The notes under the pieces were generated by a model. The model was given only the letters and a program-made list of their open reading frames with translations. It was not told where the DNA came from and ran no database searches. Position numbers and translations under genes: made by a program. Positions 12,348 to 21,156 of a DNA stretch of 64,000 nucleotides are shown one piece after another. Numbering within the stretch: the stretch's first letter is position 1; the number at the start of each line of letters is the position of its first letter. This DNA is from Candidatus Raymondbacteria bacterium RIFOXYA2_FULL_49_16 (GTDB lineage Bacteria > Fibrobacterota > OXYB2-FULL-49-7 > XYB2-FULL-49-35), in assembly GCA_001789205.1 (NCBI GenBank), contig MFYT01000007.1, forward strand, positions 34,218 through 98,217, read 5' to 3'.

Positions 12348-12980
12348 ATGCTGAACAAAGTATTTGCAAAGAAAATAGGAATGACCTCCGTGTTCAATAG
12401 TGAAGGACAGCGGCTCGGCGTCACGGTGCTTCAGGCCTTTCCATTGAAAATTCTTCAGATCAAGACAAAAGAACATGATGGGTACAACGCTTTGGTCGTC
12501 GGATTTAACCGGTGCAGGGAGAAATCAATCCGCGCTCCGCAGCGAGGCCTGTTAAAAAAGGCCGGTTCTGATCCGGTTCGCTGTATTGCCGAGACGACAG
12601 CTGACGATTTTTCGAAATATTCCGTTGGTCAGGAAGTCGGACTCGACGCTTTTACAGGGGTCTCCAAGGTTGATATTTCAGGGACCTCAAAAGGGCGAGG
12701 ATTTGCGGGCGGTATAAAACGCCATCATTTCCATCGTGGACGAGAAACCCACGGAAACAAGATGCATCGTGAAGGCGGTTCTATTGGTCAGCATACTGAT
12801 CCATCGAACGTCTGGAAAGGGAAGCGCATGGCCGGACGCATGGGCGGGAAACCGGCCACGGTCCGAAATGTTGAGATTTTCAGCATTGATACTGAAAAAA
12901 ACATCATCATCATAGAAGGCGCTGTTCCGGGCGCTAACAGCGGTGTTATCAATATTACCCGCGCATACGGAAGAAAGTAG
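12348..12980 (+). CDS. rplC: 50S ribosomal protein L3
   Basis: 210 residues, early-assembly 23S rRNA binder whose extension reaches the peptidyl-transferase centre. Begins MLNKVFAKKIGMTSVF and contains the GTSKGRGFAGGIKRHHF and GRETHGNKMHREGGSIG stretches that define L3. Co-directional and nine bases from both rpsJ and rplD. Confidence 0.97.
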   Translation: MLNKVFAKKIGMTSVFNSEGQRLGVTVLQAFPLKILQIKTKEHDGYNALVVGFNRCREKSIRAPQRGLLKKAGSDPVRCIAETTADDFSKYSVGQEVGLDAFTGVSKVDISGTSKGRGFAGGIKRHHFHRGRETHGNKMHREGGSIGQHTDPSNVWKGKRMAGRMGGKPATVRNVEIFSIDTEKNIIIIEGAVPGANSGVINITRAYGRK

Positions 12981-12989
12981 GCTATCTCT

Positions 12990-13631
12990 ATGACAGAAGC
13001 AGTAGTGTATACAAAAGAAGGCGTGCAAAAAGGAACAGTAATGCTTGATGCCGCCCTGTTTGAAAAAAAAGTGAACGATAATCTCATATGGGAATATGTA
13101 AAGCATTTTCAGACCAACCAGCGTCAGGGAACCGCCAAGGCAAAAGGACGCGGTGAAGTGTCGGGTGGCGGAATTAAACCTTGGCGGCAGAAAGGAACGG
13201 GACGGGCTCGTTCAGGATCAAACACATCACCCATCTGGGTACGCGGCGGCAAGGCCTTTCATCCGGTTCCCCGCGATTATTACGATGCGCTTCCGCGGCG
13301 TAAACGCCGTGCTGCTATGCTTGCGGCTCTTTCACTCAGGGCCCAGGAGAACAATGTCCGGGTCATCGAAGACTTATCGGTGCAAAGCGGCAAAACCCGT
13401 GACTTTGTTTCTGTGTTGGATGCTTTGAATCTGGGCGATGGACGTGTTTTGTTTATCACCGAAAATAATAATAAGAGTCTCTATCTGGCCGCTCGTAATG
13501 TTCCGAATGCGGATGTCCAGAGCGTCGCTACGGTCAATGCCTACGATGTTATCAAGTGCGCAAATGTCGTTCTTTCGGCAAAGGCGATTGAGGGGCTCAA
13601 GAAGAAATTGTCAGAAGAAAAGGACGGCTAA
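12990..13631 (+). CDS. rplD: 50S ribosomal protein L4
   Basis: 213 residues. The exit-tunnel loop is recognisable as GTAKAKGRGEVSGGGIKPWR followed by QKGTGRARSGS. The C-terminal half has the YLAARNVPNADVQSV segment. In many bacteria L4 represses its own operon; no such leader can be verified here. The TAA stop overlaps the rplW ATG by one base (TAATG), suggesting coupled translation. Confidence 0.96.
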   Translation: MTEAVVYTKEGVQKGTVMLDAALFEKKVNDNLIWEYVKHFQTNQRQGTAKAKGRGEVSGGGIKPWRQKGTGRARSGSNTSPIWVRGGKAFHPVPRDYYDALPRRKRRAAMLAALSLRAQENNVRVIEDLSVQSGKTRDFVSVLDALNLGDGRVLFITENNNKSLYLAARNVPNADVQSVATVNAYDVIKCANVVLSAKAIEGLKKKLSEEKDG

Positions 13632-13918
13632 TGTTGTACCGTGACCTCATCCGTGTACCATCGGTAACGGAAAAGAACAATATCATGCGGATGGAACAGA
13701 ATAAATATGTTTTTGAAGTGGATCCATCGGCGAATAAAATAGAGATCAAGAAGGCCGTTGAAACCATATTCAACGTGAAAGTGATCTCGGTCAATACGCA
13801 GAACATCATGGGTAAAATGAAACGCATGGGCCGGTACGCGGGCCAACGGCCATCATGGAAAAAAGCGGTGGTTAAGTTGCAGAAGGGCGCTTCCATCCCG
13901 ATTTTTGAGGGAGCATAA
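13631..13918 (+). CDS. rplW: 50S ribosomal protein L23
   Basis: 95 residues, located at the tunnel exit where it docks SRP and trigger factor. [20 protein letters not shown] and the core [20 protein letters not shown] are diagnostic. ATG 13631 overlaps the rplD stop; an internal ATG at 13685 would remove the conserved first strand, so it was not used. Confidence 0.96.
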   Translation: MLYRDLIRVPSVTEKNNIMRMEQNKYVFEVDPSANKIEIKKAVETIFNVKVISVNTQNIMGKMKRMGRYAGQRPSWKKAVVKLQKGASIPIFEGA

Positions 13919-13920
13919 GC

Positions 13921-14760
13921 ATGGGCATCAAACGCTTTAAACCAGTAACCAAGACACTTCGGTTCAAAACAATGCTCGATTTTTCCGAGCTGTTGAAAAA
14001 AGAACCTGAGAAATCCCTTTTAGCGCCTCTGCATAAAACAGGCGGCAGAAACGCACGTGGCCGTATTACTTCCCGCAGGCGCGGCGGCGGACATAAGCAG
14101 AAATACCGCATTGTCGATTTTACACGCAACAAAGTCGGTATCTCGTCAGTTGTCGTGGGAATTGAATACGATCCCAATCGAAGTGCTCGTATCGCGCTTC
14201 TTAAATATGCTGATGGCGAGCGCGCCTACATTTTGTCCCCAGCCGGGTTGAAAACTGGTGATGTGGTAATTTCAGGTTCTCAGGTGCCAATCAAGACAGG
14301 CAATGCTATGCCTCTTGGCGAGATACCGGCTGGTACCGATGTCCACAATATCGAACTAGTACGCGGTAAGGGCGCGCAAATAGCACGGTCGGCAGGATCG
14401 TACTGCACTGTCATGGCAAAAGAAGGTGATATGGTTCAGTTGCGCCTTCCATCAGGTGAAATCCGTATTGTCCACAATAATTGCTTTGCGACCATTGGAC
14501 AAGTGGGGAACGCCGACCATGAGAATGTTTCGTTGGGCAAGGCAGGCCGAACCAGATGGCTTGGCCGGCGACCCAAGGTTCGTGGTATGGTGATGAATCC
14601 TGTTGACCATCCTATGGGGGGCGGCGAAGGCCGTTCAAAGAGCGGTGGCGGCAGGCAGCACCCGGAATCACCGTGGGGTCTTAACGCCAAAGGTAAAAAA
14701 ACCAGGCGAAGGAAGAAGGCCAGTTCTCGTTTTATCATTAGTCGGCGCACCAAGAAATAG
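13921..14760 (+). CDS. rplB: 50S ribosomal protein L2
   Basis: 279 residues, needed for subunit association and peptidyl transfer. [18 protein letters not shown] begins the protein; the C-terminal [20 protein letters not shown] contains the conserved catalytic-centre histidine loop. Starts two bases after rplW and precedes rpsS by 15 bases with a GGGAGG ribosome-binding site. Confidence 0.97.
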   Translation: MGIKRFKPVTKTLRFKTMLDFSELLKKEPEKSLLAPLHKTGGRNARGRITSRRRGGGHKQKYRIVDFTRNKVGISSVVVGIEYDPNRSARIALLKYADGERAYILSPAGLKTGDVVISGSQVPIKTGNAMPLGEIPAGTDVHNIELVRGKGAQIARSAGSYCTVMAKEGDMVQLRLPSGEIRIVHNNCFATIGQVGNADHENVSLGKAGRTRWLGRRPKVRGMVMNPVDHPMGGGEGRSKSGGGRQHPESPWGLNAKGKKTRRRKKASSRFIISRRTKK

Positions 14761-14775
14761 CCGGGAGGAAAAGTA

Positions 14776-15072
14776 ATGGGCCGTTCAATCAAAAAGGGAC
14801 CGTTCATCGATCTGCATCTGTTAAAAAAGATCCTTGAGCAGAACGAAAAGAGTGAGAAGAAGATAATCAAAACGTGGTCACGGCGTTCCACTATAACACC
14901 CGATTTTATCGGGCACACCTTTTCTGTATACAACGGCAAGAAGTTCATTCCGGTGTATGTCACTGAAAACATGGTCGGGCACAAGTTGGGTGAGTTCGCT
15001 CCTACCCGTACCTTTAAAGGTCATAGTGGAAAACTTTCTGAGCGCACACCGGCAACAACCACAGTCAAGTAA
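14776..15072 (+). CDS. rpsS: 30S ribosomal protein S19
   Basis: 98 residues. [19 protein letters not shown] and the RTFKGHSGK tail segment ([14 protein letters not shown]) identify S19, which pairs with S13 in the subunit head. ATG 14776 lies after GGGAGGAAAAGTA. Standard S10-operon position between rplB and rplV. Confidence 0.97.
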   Translation: MGRSIKKGPFIDLHLLKKILEQNEKSEKKIIKTWSRRSTITPDFIGHTFSVYNGKKFIPVYVTENMVGHKLGEFAPTRTFKGHSGKLSERTPATTTVK

Positions 15073-15089
15073 CGCGGAGCACAAACGTC

Positions 15090-15428
15090 ATGGAAAAGAA
15101 AGCATTGCTGAAATATACCAAGATCGGACCTCGTAAAGCCCGACGCATCGCTGACCAGATACGAAAGAAAACGGTCGACCAAGCGCTTTTTTTTCTTGGC
15201 GCCATGAAAAATCGGCAGAAGGCGATTGAACCCATTGAAAAAACGCTCAAGTCGGCGGTGGCAAATCTAGCGGTTGAGCAACCGAATATCGACACGGAAA
15301 AACTTTTTGTGAAGGAAGTCCTGGTCGATGGAGGTCCCATGCAGAAACGCATACGGCCCCGCGCACAGGGCCGTGCGTATAGCAGGCTCAAAAGAACAAG
15401 CCATATCACCATCATTATTTCAGATTAA
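15090..15428 (+). CDS. rplV: 50S ribosomal protein L22
   Basis: 112 residues lining the nascent-chain tunnel. [18 protein letters not shown] and the hairpin region [19 protein letters not shown] match the family, including the RAQGRA motif affected in macrolide resistance. Ends 19 bases before the rpsC start. Confidence 0.96.
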   Translation: MEKKALLKYTKIGPRKARRIADQIRKKTVDQALFFLGAMKNRQKAIEPIEKTLKSAVANLAVEQPNIDTEKLFVKEVLVDGGPMQKRIRPRAQGRAYSRLKRTSHITIIISD

Positions 15429-15447
15429 CGAGGAGTGGAGGAACAAG

Positions 15448-16098
15448 TTGGGACAGAAAGTAAATCCGATCGGCCTGCGGCTGGGAATTAATAAGACCTG
15501 GAGTTCCCGATGGTTTGCAAAAAGCAATAAGTTTGCCGACCTGCTCAAAGAAGACATGCTTATTAGACGATATATCGGTATTCGTCTGCAGAAAGCAAGC
15601 ATCTCCAGTGTGGGTATCGACCGTACCGCGAAGAAGATTATCGTAAATATTTTCACCGCTCGACCTGGTATTGTCATTGGAAAAAAAGGTGAGGAAGTAG
15701 AACGTCTCAAGGAAGAGTTGCAGCAGATTACGCAGAAAGAAGTGTATATAAACATCCGTGAAATAAAACGGCCCGAGATTGACGCACAACTGGTGGCCGA
15801 AAATATTGCCCACCAGATCGAACGGCGCATTTCCTTTAAAAGGGCCATGAAGAAATCAATATCCTCTGCTGTCAAGATGGGGATACAAGGGATTAAAATA
15901 AAATGCGGGGGCAGACTCGGCGGTTCTGAAATAGCCCGAACGGCAGAAATGAAGGAGGGACGTATTCCGCTGCATACGCTCCGGGCCGATATCGATTACG
16001 CCACTTCACTTGCAAAGACTACGTATGGCATTATCGGTATTAAGGTCTGGATTTTCAAGGGAATGATCATTAAAGTAGAAAAACAACAAGAAAATTAA
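15448..16098 (+). CDS. rpsC: 30S ribosomal protein S3
   Basis: 216 residues from the chosen TTG start at 15448. The reading frame is open much farther upstream (to 15328, inside rplV), but GAGGAGTGGAGG lies just before this TTG and the product then begins [18 protein letters not shown], the family N-terminus. It contains the KH-type loop [16 protein letters not shown] and the C-terminal [15 protein letters not shown]-like region with [17 protein letters not shown] (here [10 protein letters not shown]). Partner of S10 and S14 at the mRNA entry site. Confidence 0.95.
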   Translation: MGQKVNPIGLRLGINKTWSSRWFAKSNKFADLLKEDMLIRRYIGIRLQKASISSVGIDRTAKKIIVNIFTARPGIVIGKKGEEVERLKEELQQITQKEVYINIREIKRPEIDAQLVAENIAHQIERRISFKRAMKKSISSAVKMGIQGIKIKCGGRLGGSEIARTAEMKEGRIPLHTLRADIDYATSLAKTTYGIIGIKVWIFKGMIIKVEKQQEN

Positions 16099-16116
16099 TA
16101 CTGGCGTGGAGCATAC

Positions 16117-16527
16117 ATGTTAAGTCCGAAAAAAGTAAAATGGCGCAAGGTTATGAAGGGCCGGATCCGGGGGCATGCGACTCGCGGGCAGCATCTCAGC
16201 TTCGGTGATTACGGTCTCCAGGCAGTGGAGGCCGGGTGGATAACTAACCGGCAAATTGAAGCGGCCCGCGTGGCTATCTCCCGGTTCGTGAAAAAGGGTG
16301 CCAAATTGTGGATCCGTATTTTTCCGGACAAACCAATAACCAAGAAGCCCGCTGAAACCCGTATGGGTGGCGGTAAAGGCAACCCTGAATACTGGGTGGC
16401 AGTCATCAAACCGGGACGGATACTGTTCGAACTAGCGGGTTGCGATTCTGCGCATGCGCAGGAGGCGTTGCGGCGGGGCGGGAACAAGCTGCCTCTGAAC
16501 ACCGGTTTTGTCACAGAAGAGGGATAA
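16117..16527 (+). CDS. rplP: 50S ribosomal protein L16
   Basis: 136 residues, binds near the A-site tRNA elbow. [19 protein letters not shown] and [20 protein letters not shown] are diagnostic, including the conserved MGxGKG arginine/glycine loop that is hydroxylated in some bacteria. Next to rpmC after seven bases. Confidence 0.97.
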   Translation: MLSPKKVKWRKVMKGRIRGHATRGQHLSFGDYGLQAVEAGWITNRQIEAARVAISRFVKKGAKLWIRIFPDKPITKKPAETRMGGGKGNPEYWVAVIKPGRILFELAGCDSAHAQEALRRGGNKLPLNTGFVTEEG

Positions 16528-16534
16528 TTACACT

Positions 16535-16759
16535 ATGGCAAAGGCAAAAGACCTCCGCGTACTCGCGGATACTGAGTTGCAACAAAAAGAACTCGACCTC
16601 CGTGAAGAGTTGTTTAACGTCAGATTTCAGCAGACCGTTGGACAATTGGAAAACCCGGTCAGAAAACGCCTGCTGCGAAAGGATATCGCACGGGTCAAGA
16701 CACTTAAGCGCGAACGGGCCTTATCGGCGAACATAGCGCAAGCCAAGACGGGAGCATAA
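16535..16759 (+). CDS. rpmC: 50S ribosomal protein L29
   Basis: 74 residues from ATG 16535; the frame is open to an upstream start at 16508 inside rplP, but MAKAKDLRVLADTELQQKEL gives the expected N-terminus. Two-helix protein at the tunnel exit with ELFNVRFQQTVGQLENPVR as the conserved core. Its TAA abuts the rpsQ ATG directly. Confidence 0.93.
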   Translation: MAKAKDLRVLADTELQQKELDLREELFNVRFQQTVGQLENPVRKRLLRKDIARVKTLKRERALSANIAQAKTGA

Positions 16760-17014
16760 ATGGACCGCAACAAGAGAAGGGTACGGACAGGTATCGTCAT
16801 AAAAAATGCGATGGATAAAAGCATTGTGGTGAAGGTCGAACGAGCGCAGGCGCATTTGTTGTACGATAAAGTTGTTAAGAAAAAAAGCACATTCATGGCG
16901 CACGACGATAAAAATGAGTGTAACATCGGCGATTTAGTTGAGATTGCGGAAACGCGGCCCTTGAGCAAAATGAAGCGGTGGCGCCTTACGCGAATTATAC
17001 AGAAAGTGCAGTGA
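16760..17014 (+). CDS. rpsQ: 30S ribosomal protein S17
   Basis: 84 residues, OB-fold primary 16S rRNA binder. Contains RTGIVIKNAMDKSIVVKVER and a C-terminal IAETRPLSKMKRWRLTRII. ATG 16760 begins on the base after the rpmC stop, so the two are almost certainly translated in a coupled way. Confidence 0.96.
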   Translation: MDRNKRRVRTGIVIKNAMDKSIVVKVERAQAHLLYDKVVKKKSTFMAHDDKNECNIGDLVEIAETRPLSKMKRWRLTRIIQKVQ

Positions 17015-17042
17015 TTGAACGTTTTGACGGTGGAGTGACACC

Positions 17043-17411
17043 ATGATTCTTGCAGAAACAAGACTGTTGGTTGCGGATAACTCGGGTGCTAAAAAGGTCG
17101 CTTGCATCAAGGTATTGGGTGGTAGCAAGCGGCGGTATGCATCCGTGGGAGACATTATTGTCGCGTCTGTAAAAGATGCGTTACCAACGAGCAATGTGAA
17201 AAAAGGCGATGTTGTGAGAGCCGTAGTCGTCAGGACTCTTAAGGAAATGTCCCGTAAGGACGGTACATATGTGCGATTCAGCGACAATGCGGTGGTTCTG
17301 ATCAATCCTCAGAACGAGCCGATTGGCACCCGTATTTTCGGGCCTATAGCCCGTGAATTACGCGATAGAAACTTCATGAAAATCGTGTCGTTGGCGCCAG
17401 AAGTTCTCTAG
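17043..17411 (+). CDS. rplN: 50S ribosomal protein L14
   Basis: 122 residues, at the subunit interface and contact for the silencing factor Rsf[21 protein letters not shown] and [20 protein letters not shown] are near-universal L14 sequences. Length exactly typical. Confidence 0.98.
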   Translation: MILAETRLLVADNSGAKKVACIKVLGGSKRRYASVGDIIVASVKDALPTSNVKKGDVVRAVVVRTLKEMSRKDGTYVRFSDNAVVLINPQNEPIGTRIFGPIARELRDRNFMKIVSLAPEVL

Positions 17412-17430
17412 TGAGTAAGGAGTAGATACA

Positions 17431-17754
17431 GTGAAACTGAAAAAAGGTGATCAGGTTCAAATTATCGCGGGCAAAGGCGCCGCCGGCAACAAGGTTGTCA
17501 CCGGCAAGGTACTCAAAGTGTTCCTGAAAAAGGACCGGGTGCTGGTCGAAGGTTACAATATGATCAAGCGCCATCGGAAGCCAACGTCCAAAAGTCCGCA
17601 AGGCGGTATCATCGAGAAAGAAGCGCCCATCCACGTTTCAAATGTCATGCTCGTGTCTCCAAAATCGGGAAAGATAACGCGTGTTGGGGCGAAATTTCTT
17701 GAGAATAACAAGAAGGTACGCTATTCACGCACACTACAGGAAGAGATTGACTGA
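17431..17754 (+). CDS. rplX: 50S ribosomal protein L24
   Basis: 107 residues with an N-terminal KOW motif (LKKGDQVQIIAGKGAAGNK) and VEGYNMIKRHRKPTSKSPQ. Assembly initiator of the 50S subunit. The GTG start at 17431 follows AGTAAGGAG. rplE begins two bases after the TGA. Confidence 0.95.
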   Translation: MKLKKGDQVQIIAGKGAAGNKVVTGKVLKVFLKKDRVLVEGYNMIKRHRKPTSKSPQGGIIEKEAPIHVSNVMLVSPKSGKITRVGAKFLENNKKVRYSRTLQEEID

Positions 17755-17756
17755 TT

Positions 17757-18374
17757 ATGACACGTCTAAAACAGTATTATCACGAACAAGTTGTTCCTAC
17801 CCTGATGCAGAAAATACAGTATAAAAATGTGCACCAGGTGCCCACAATCAAGCGGATTATTCTCAATGTCGGTACAGGCGAACCGTCAGCCAATCCTGGT
17901 CTGCATGAGGATGCCCTGAAGACGCTTTCTCTCATTACCGGCCAGAAAGCGGTGCCTACCAAGGCAAAAAAGGCGATTTCGAATTTCAAGATCAGACTCG
18001 GACAGCCCATCGGCTGCAGAGTTTCACTCACGGGCGACCGCATGTGGGAATTTCTCGACCGTTTCATCAATCTTGCGGTACCCCGTATACGCGATTTCAG
18101 AGGGCTTTCGCGCCGCGGCATGGACGGCAGGGGCAATTTTACACTCGGCCTCAAGGAACAGATTATCTTTCACGAGGTCGATCCTGACAAGATCAAGAAG
18201 CTCCACGGTATGAATATCACGGTCTGCACATCGGCCCCCACTGACAACGAGGGTATAGAACTGCTTGGGGCCCTCGGCATGCCCTTTAGAAAAGAAAAGG
18301 AAAATCTTGATAAAAAGAAGAAGAGGAAAAAGGTTCAGTCGTCTAACCAAGAAATTCCGCAAGAGAAAGAATAA
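17757..18374 (+). CDS. rplE: 50S ribosomal protein L5 with a basic C-terminal tail
   Basis: 205 residues, 5S rRNA binder. The family core is complete to the usual end near residue 180 (NEGIELLGALGMPFRK). After it runs a lysine-rich extension of about 25 residues (KKKKRKK then a Gln/Glu tail), which most bacterial L5 proteins lack. The extension is in frame, ends 12 bases before rpsN and keeps a ribosome-binding site (AAGGAGG) after its stop, so it looks real rather than a frameshift artefact. Confidence 0.95.
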   Translation: MTRLKQYYHEQVVPTLMQKIQYKNVHQVPTIKRIILNVGTGEPSANPGLHEDALKTLSLITGQKAVPTKAKKAISNFKIRLGQPIGCRVSLTGDRMWEFLDRFINLAVPRIRDFRGLSRRGMDGRGNFTLGLKEQIIFHEVDPDKIKKLHGMNITVCTSAPTDNEGIELLGALGMPFRKEKENLDKKKKRKKVQSSNQEIPQEKE

Positions 18375-18386
18375 GGAGGTATGTGA

Positions 18387-18572
18387 GTGGCCACCAAGTG
18401 CTGGGTTGAAAAATCGAAACGAAAGCCGAAATTTAAAACGCGTAAGGTAAACAGGTGCCAGCGGTGCGGAAGACGCCGCGGCTATATGGGTGATTTCGGC
18501 CTGTGCAGAATATGTTTCCGGGACATGGCCCTCAATGGGCTCATACCCGGGGTAACCAAAGCCAGCTGGTAA
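18387..18572 (+). CDS. rpsN: 30S ribosomal protein S14, zinc-binding short form
   Basis: 61 residues with the C+ (type Z) signature: CQRCG near residue 24 and CRICF near 40, forming a four-cysteine zinc site. GTG at 18387 is the start; an ATG at 18381 is followed at once by a stop. AAGGAGG precedes it by about ten bases. Retention of this zinc form is ancestral; no zinc-free copy is visible here. Confidence 0.95.
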   Translation: MATKCWVEKSKRKPKFKTRKVNRCQRCGRRRGYMGDFGLCRICFRDMALNGLIPGVTKASW

Positions 18573-18607
18573 AGCGGGCCACTAAAACAAAGGAGAAGGC
18601 TAATCTC

Positions 18608-19003
18608 ATGGCAGTCACCGATCCAATTGCAGATATGCTCACGCGGATCAGAAATGCGATCCAGGCCCGGCAGAAGACGGTCTCTTTTCCAGCATCGTAC
18701 GTAAAGCGGGAAATCTGCCGCATCCTTGTGGAGCGTAAATTTTTGCGCAAATTCGTTGTCGTCAGCGAAGGCAACCGGAATGTTATAAAAGCCCTGCTGA
18801 AATTCAAAAATGGCGAGAGCGTGATACAGGGTTTGCAACGCATCTCTACTCCCGGACGGCGCGTTTATCGAAGTGCCGATACTCTGCCCAAGGTTCTGAA
18901 TGGTCTGGGCATCGCCATCATCTCAACCTCGCGCGGCATGATGACCGATTACGACGCCAAACAGAACAAGGTGGGCGGCGAAGTCATGTGCAAGGTGTGG
19001 TAA
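18608..19003 (+). CDS. rpsH: 30S ribosomal protein S8
   Basis: 131 residues starting at ATG 18608 (MAVTDPIADMLTRIRNAIQA); the frame extends upstream to 18503 but the shorter start matches the family and follows AAAGGAGAAGG. C-terminal ISTSRGMMTDYDAKQNKVGG is diagnostic. In many bacteria S8 represses spc-operon translation by binding near rplE. Confidence 0.96.
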   Translation: MAVTDPIADMLTRIRNAIQARQKTVSFPASYVKREICRILVERKFLRKFVVVSEGNRNVIKALLKFKNGESVIQGLQRISTPGRRVYRSADTLPKVLNGLGIAIISTSRGMMTDYDAKQNKVGGEVMCKVW

Positions 19004-19021
19004 TATGAAGAAGGGGAACCC

Positions 19022-19558
19022 ATGTCACGGATAGGAAAATTACCGATTTCAATTCCCGATAAAGTCAAAGTCAATCTTACTGGGTGTACGCTTAGCGTGC
19101 AGGGGCCAAAAGGAGCACTTTCCCAGGAAATTAATCCTCTGGTTAGTGTTGAGATTTCCGGGAATACAGTCGTTATCAAACGCAGCTCTGATGAGAAAAC
19201 GGTGCGTGCACTTCACGGATTGTACCGAGCGCTTGTTCAGAATATGGTCGTGGGAGTAACTCAAGGATATGAAAAGGCGCTTGAGGTTATCGGCGTGGGT
19301 TACAAGGCGATTATGAAGGGCAGGGACGTGGAAGTATCAGTGGGTTTCAGTAGCCCGCGTCTTTTCAAATGTCCGGAAAATGTGAAGGTCGCTTGCGAGG
19401 GAACGAATAAAATCCGTATTTCAGGGTGTGATAAAAAATTGGTCGGCCAAGTTGCCGCGAATATTCGTAAGATCCGTCCACCAGAACCGTACAAAGGTAA
19501 AGGCATCAAATACGCTGACGAATACATTAAGCGCAAGGTTGGTAAGGCAACCGCATAA
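19022..19558 (+). CDS. rplF: 50S ribosomal protein L6
   Basis: 178 residues, two related domains. MSRIGKLPISIPDKVKV at the start and IRKIRPPEPYKGKGIKYADE near the end identify L6, which sits by the sarcin-ricin loop. GAAGGGGAACCC precedes ATG 19022. Confidence 0.97.
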   Translation: MSRIGKLPISIPDKVKVNLTGCTLSVQGPKGALSQEINPLVSVEISGNTVVIKRSSDEKTVRALHGLYRALVQNMVVGVTQGYEKALEVIGVGYKAIMKGRDVEVSVGFSSPRLFKCPENVKVACEGTNKIRISGCDKKLVGQVAANIRKIRPPEPYKGKGIKYADEYIKRKVGKATA

Positions 19559-19575
19559 CCAGCACCGAGGACACT

Positions 19576-19929
19576 ATGAGCACATACAAATCACGGCATG
19601 AGCGGCGCGAAGCCAAAAAAAAGGCGATCCGGGAAAAGCTTATGCTCTCTCCCGGCAGGCCCCGTCTTTGCATACGCAGGACCCTTCAGCATATGATTGC
19701 GCAGGTCGTCGATGACTCCAAAGGAGTCTCGCTTGTCCAGATCAATTCAAAGGCACTCAATATTAAAGGTAAAAAGACGGCAGTGGCAAAGGAACTGGGA
19801 AAGGCCATGGCCGAAAAACTCATTGCCATGGGTATTTCAAAGGTCGTTTTTGACCGGAGCGGATACCTGTATCACGGCCGTGTCAAGGCACTGGCCGATG
19901 GCGCGCGTGAAAAGGGCCTTGTATTTTAG
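19576..19929 (+). CDS. rplR: 50S ribosomal protein L18
   Basis: 117 residues with a basic N-terminus and the 5S-binding core; the C-terminal segment [20 protein letters not shown] is nearly invariant in L18. Lies 17 bases after rplF and 18 before rpsE. Confidence 0.96.
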   Translation: MSTYKSRHERREAKKKAIREKLMLSPGRPRLCIRRTLQHMIAQVVDDSKGVSLVQINSKALNIKGKKTAVAKELGKAMAEKLIAMGISKVVFDRSGYLYHGRVKALADGAREKGLVF

Positions 19930-19947
19930 GCGTAGAGGAGGGTTCGT

Positions 19948-20448
19948 TTGATAGCACAACATGTCATGGACGGCAGCGACCGGAGAGCTGAAGGCAGCGA
20001 ATTCGAGGAACGTGTCGTATCCATCAAGCGGGTCGCCAAAGTCGTAAAGGGCGGTCGGCGGTTCGGATTCAGCGCTTTCGTGGTTGTTGGCAACAAAAGC
20101 GGCAAGGTGGGCATTGGTCTTGGAAAAGCAAATGAAGTGTCCGCAGCGATCCACAAGGGAACCGATGTTGCCAAACGGCATCTGGTAGACATTGTATTAC
20201 GCGGTAATACTATTCCCCACGAAATGCTGGGAGAGTTTAATGCGGCAAAGGTGGTATTGCGTCCTGCTGCACCGGGAACGGGTGTTATTGCTGGCGGCGC
20301 TGCGCGTGCGGTACTTGAACTCGTGGGAGTTTCCGATGTACTCACTAAGTCCCTGGGATCAAACAATGCCCAGAATATTGCGAAAGCCACTCTCGAAGGT
20401 CTCAAGGCCCTCAGAGACAAATCACAGTTTACCGAGTTACGCAACTAA
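19948..20448 (+). CDS. rpsE: 30S ribosomal protein S5
   Basis: 166 residues. It has the double-stranded RNA-binding fold with [20 protein letters not shown] and [23 protein letters not shown] at 19948 is preferred because GAGGAGGG sits just upstream; an in-frame ATG at 19966 is possible. Fidelity-related protein near the decoding centre. Confidence 0.95.
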   Translation: MIAQHVMDGSDRRAEGSEFEERVVSIKRVAKVVKGGRRFGFSAFVVVGNKSGKVGIGLGKANEVSAAIHKGTDVAKRHLVDIVLRGNTIPHEMLGEFNAAKVVLRPAAPGTGVIAGGAARAVLELVGVSDVLTKSLGSNNAQNIAKATLEGLKALRDKSQFTELRN

Positions 20449-20469
20449 CTTTTTTTGAACGGACGAGGT

Positions 20470-20652
20470 ATGGCAGGAAAAATTAGAATTATTCAGAAGC
20501 GGGGCCTTTCAGGCTGCACACAGCGTCAGATCGATACGGTCAGGGGGTTGGGTCTCCGGAAAATCCGGCATGCTGTTGAACAGAACAAGACTCCGGCGGT
20601 CTTGGGTATGGTTAAAACTGTTTCACACTTAGTAACCATAGAGGAAATCTAA
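20470..20652 (+). CDS. rpmD: 50S ribosomal protein L30
   Basis: 60 residues from ATG 20470 (MAGKIRIIQKRGLSGCTQRQ), the usual length. The start is uncertain: the only GAGG lies one base before this ATG, which is too close, while an upstream TTG at 20455 has no ribosome-binding site at all. Translation may depend on ribosomes ending on rpsE 21 bases upstream. GLGLRKIRHAVEQNKTPAVL is the conserved core. Confidence 0.9.
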   Translation: MAGKIRIIQKRGLSGCTQRQIDTVRGLGLRKIRHAVEQNKTPAVLGMVKTVSHLVTIEEI

Positions 20653-20657
20653 ATCCT

Positions 20658-21101
20658 ATGTATCTTTCAAATCTTACACGAAACAAAGGCGCCGCCCGGA
20701 AATCCAAGAAAATTGGACGGGGTAGCGGTAGCGGGCATGGTTGTACCGCTTGCAAGGGAAACAATGGGGCAAACGCGCGATCAGGTGCTCGTCACAAGCC
20801 TGGTTTTGAAGGCGGTCAGATGCCGCTCCAGCGTCGGCTCCCCAAGCGCGGATTCTATAACCATTTCAGCGAAGAACTGGTCGCGGTCAATTTGAGCGAC
20901 ATTGTGCGTCATTTGGGCGACGCTTCCTTAGTGGATACGGAATTTCTGTTTAAAAAGGGCATCGTGAAGTCACCAACAGTCCCGGTCAAGGTTTTAGGGG
21001 ATGGTAACCTCGATAAGGCAGTCACTATACGTGCAGCCAGTTTCAGCGCCTCTGCCAAAGAAAAAATCGAAAAAAATGGCGGTAAGGCCGAAATTGTTTA
21101 A
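20658..21101 (+). CDS. rplO: 50S ribosomal protein L15
   Basis: 147 residues. The glycine-rich N-terminal extension KIGRGSGSGHGCTACKGNNG and PLQRRLPKRGFYNHF are typical of L15, a late-assembly protein that penetrates the 50S core. It precedes secY by 55 bases, as in the spc operon of most bacteria. Confidence 0.96.
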   Translation: MYLSNLTRNKGAARKSKKIGRGSGSGHGCTACKGNNGANARSGARHKPGFEGGQMPLQRRLPKRGFYNHFSEELVAVNLSDIVRHLGDASLVDTEFLFKKGIVKSPTVPVKVLGDGNLDKAVTIRAASFSASAKEKIEKNGGKAEIV

Positions 21102-21156
21102 GCAGAGAGTTCTGGGTGTTTTAGATAAACTATAATAGGGAAAAGGATACTGACTT

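Noticed and set aside
21131-21136. TATAAT before secY as a promoter
   Set aside because: No -35 match at 16-18 bases upstream, and secY is expected to be co-transcribed with rplO.
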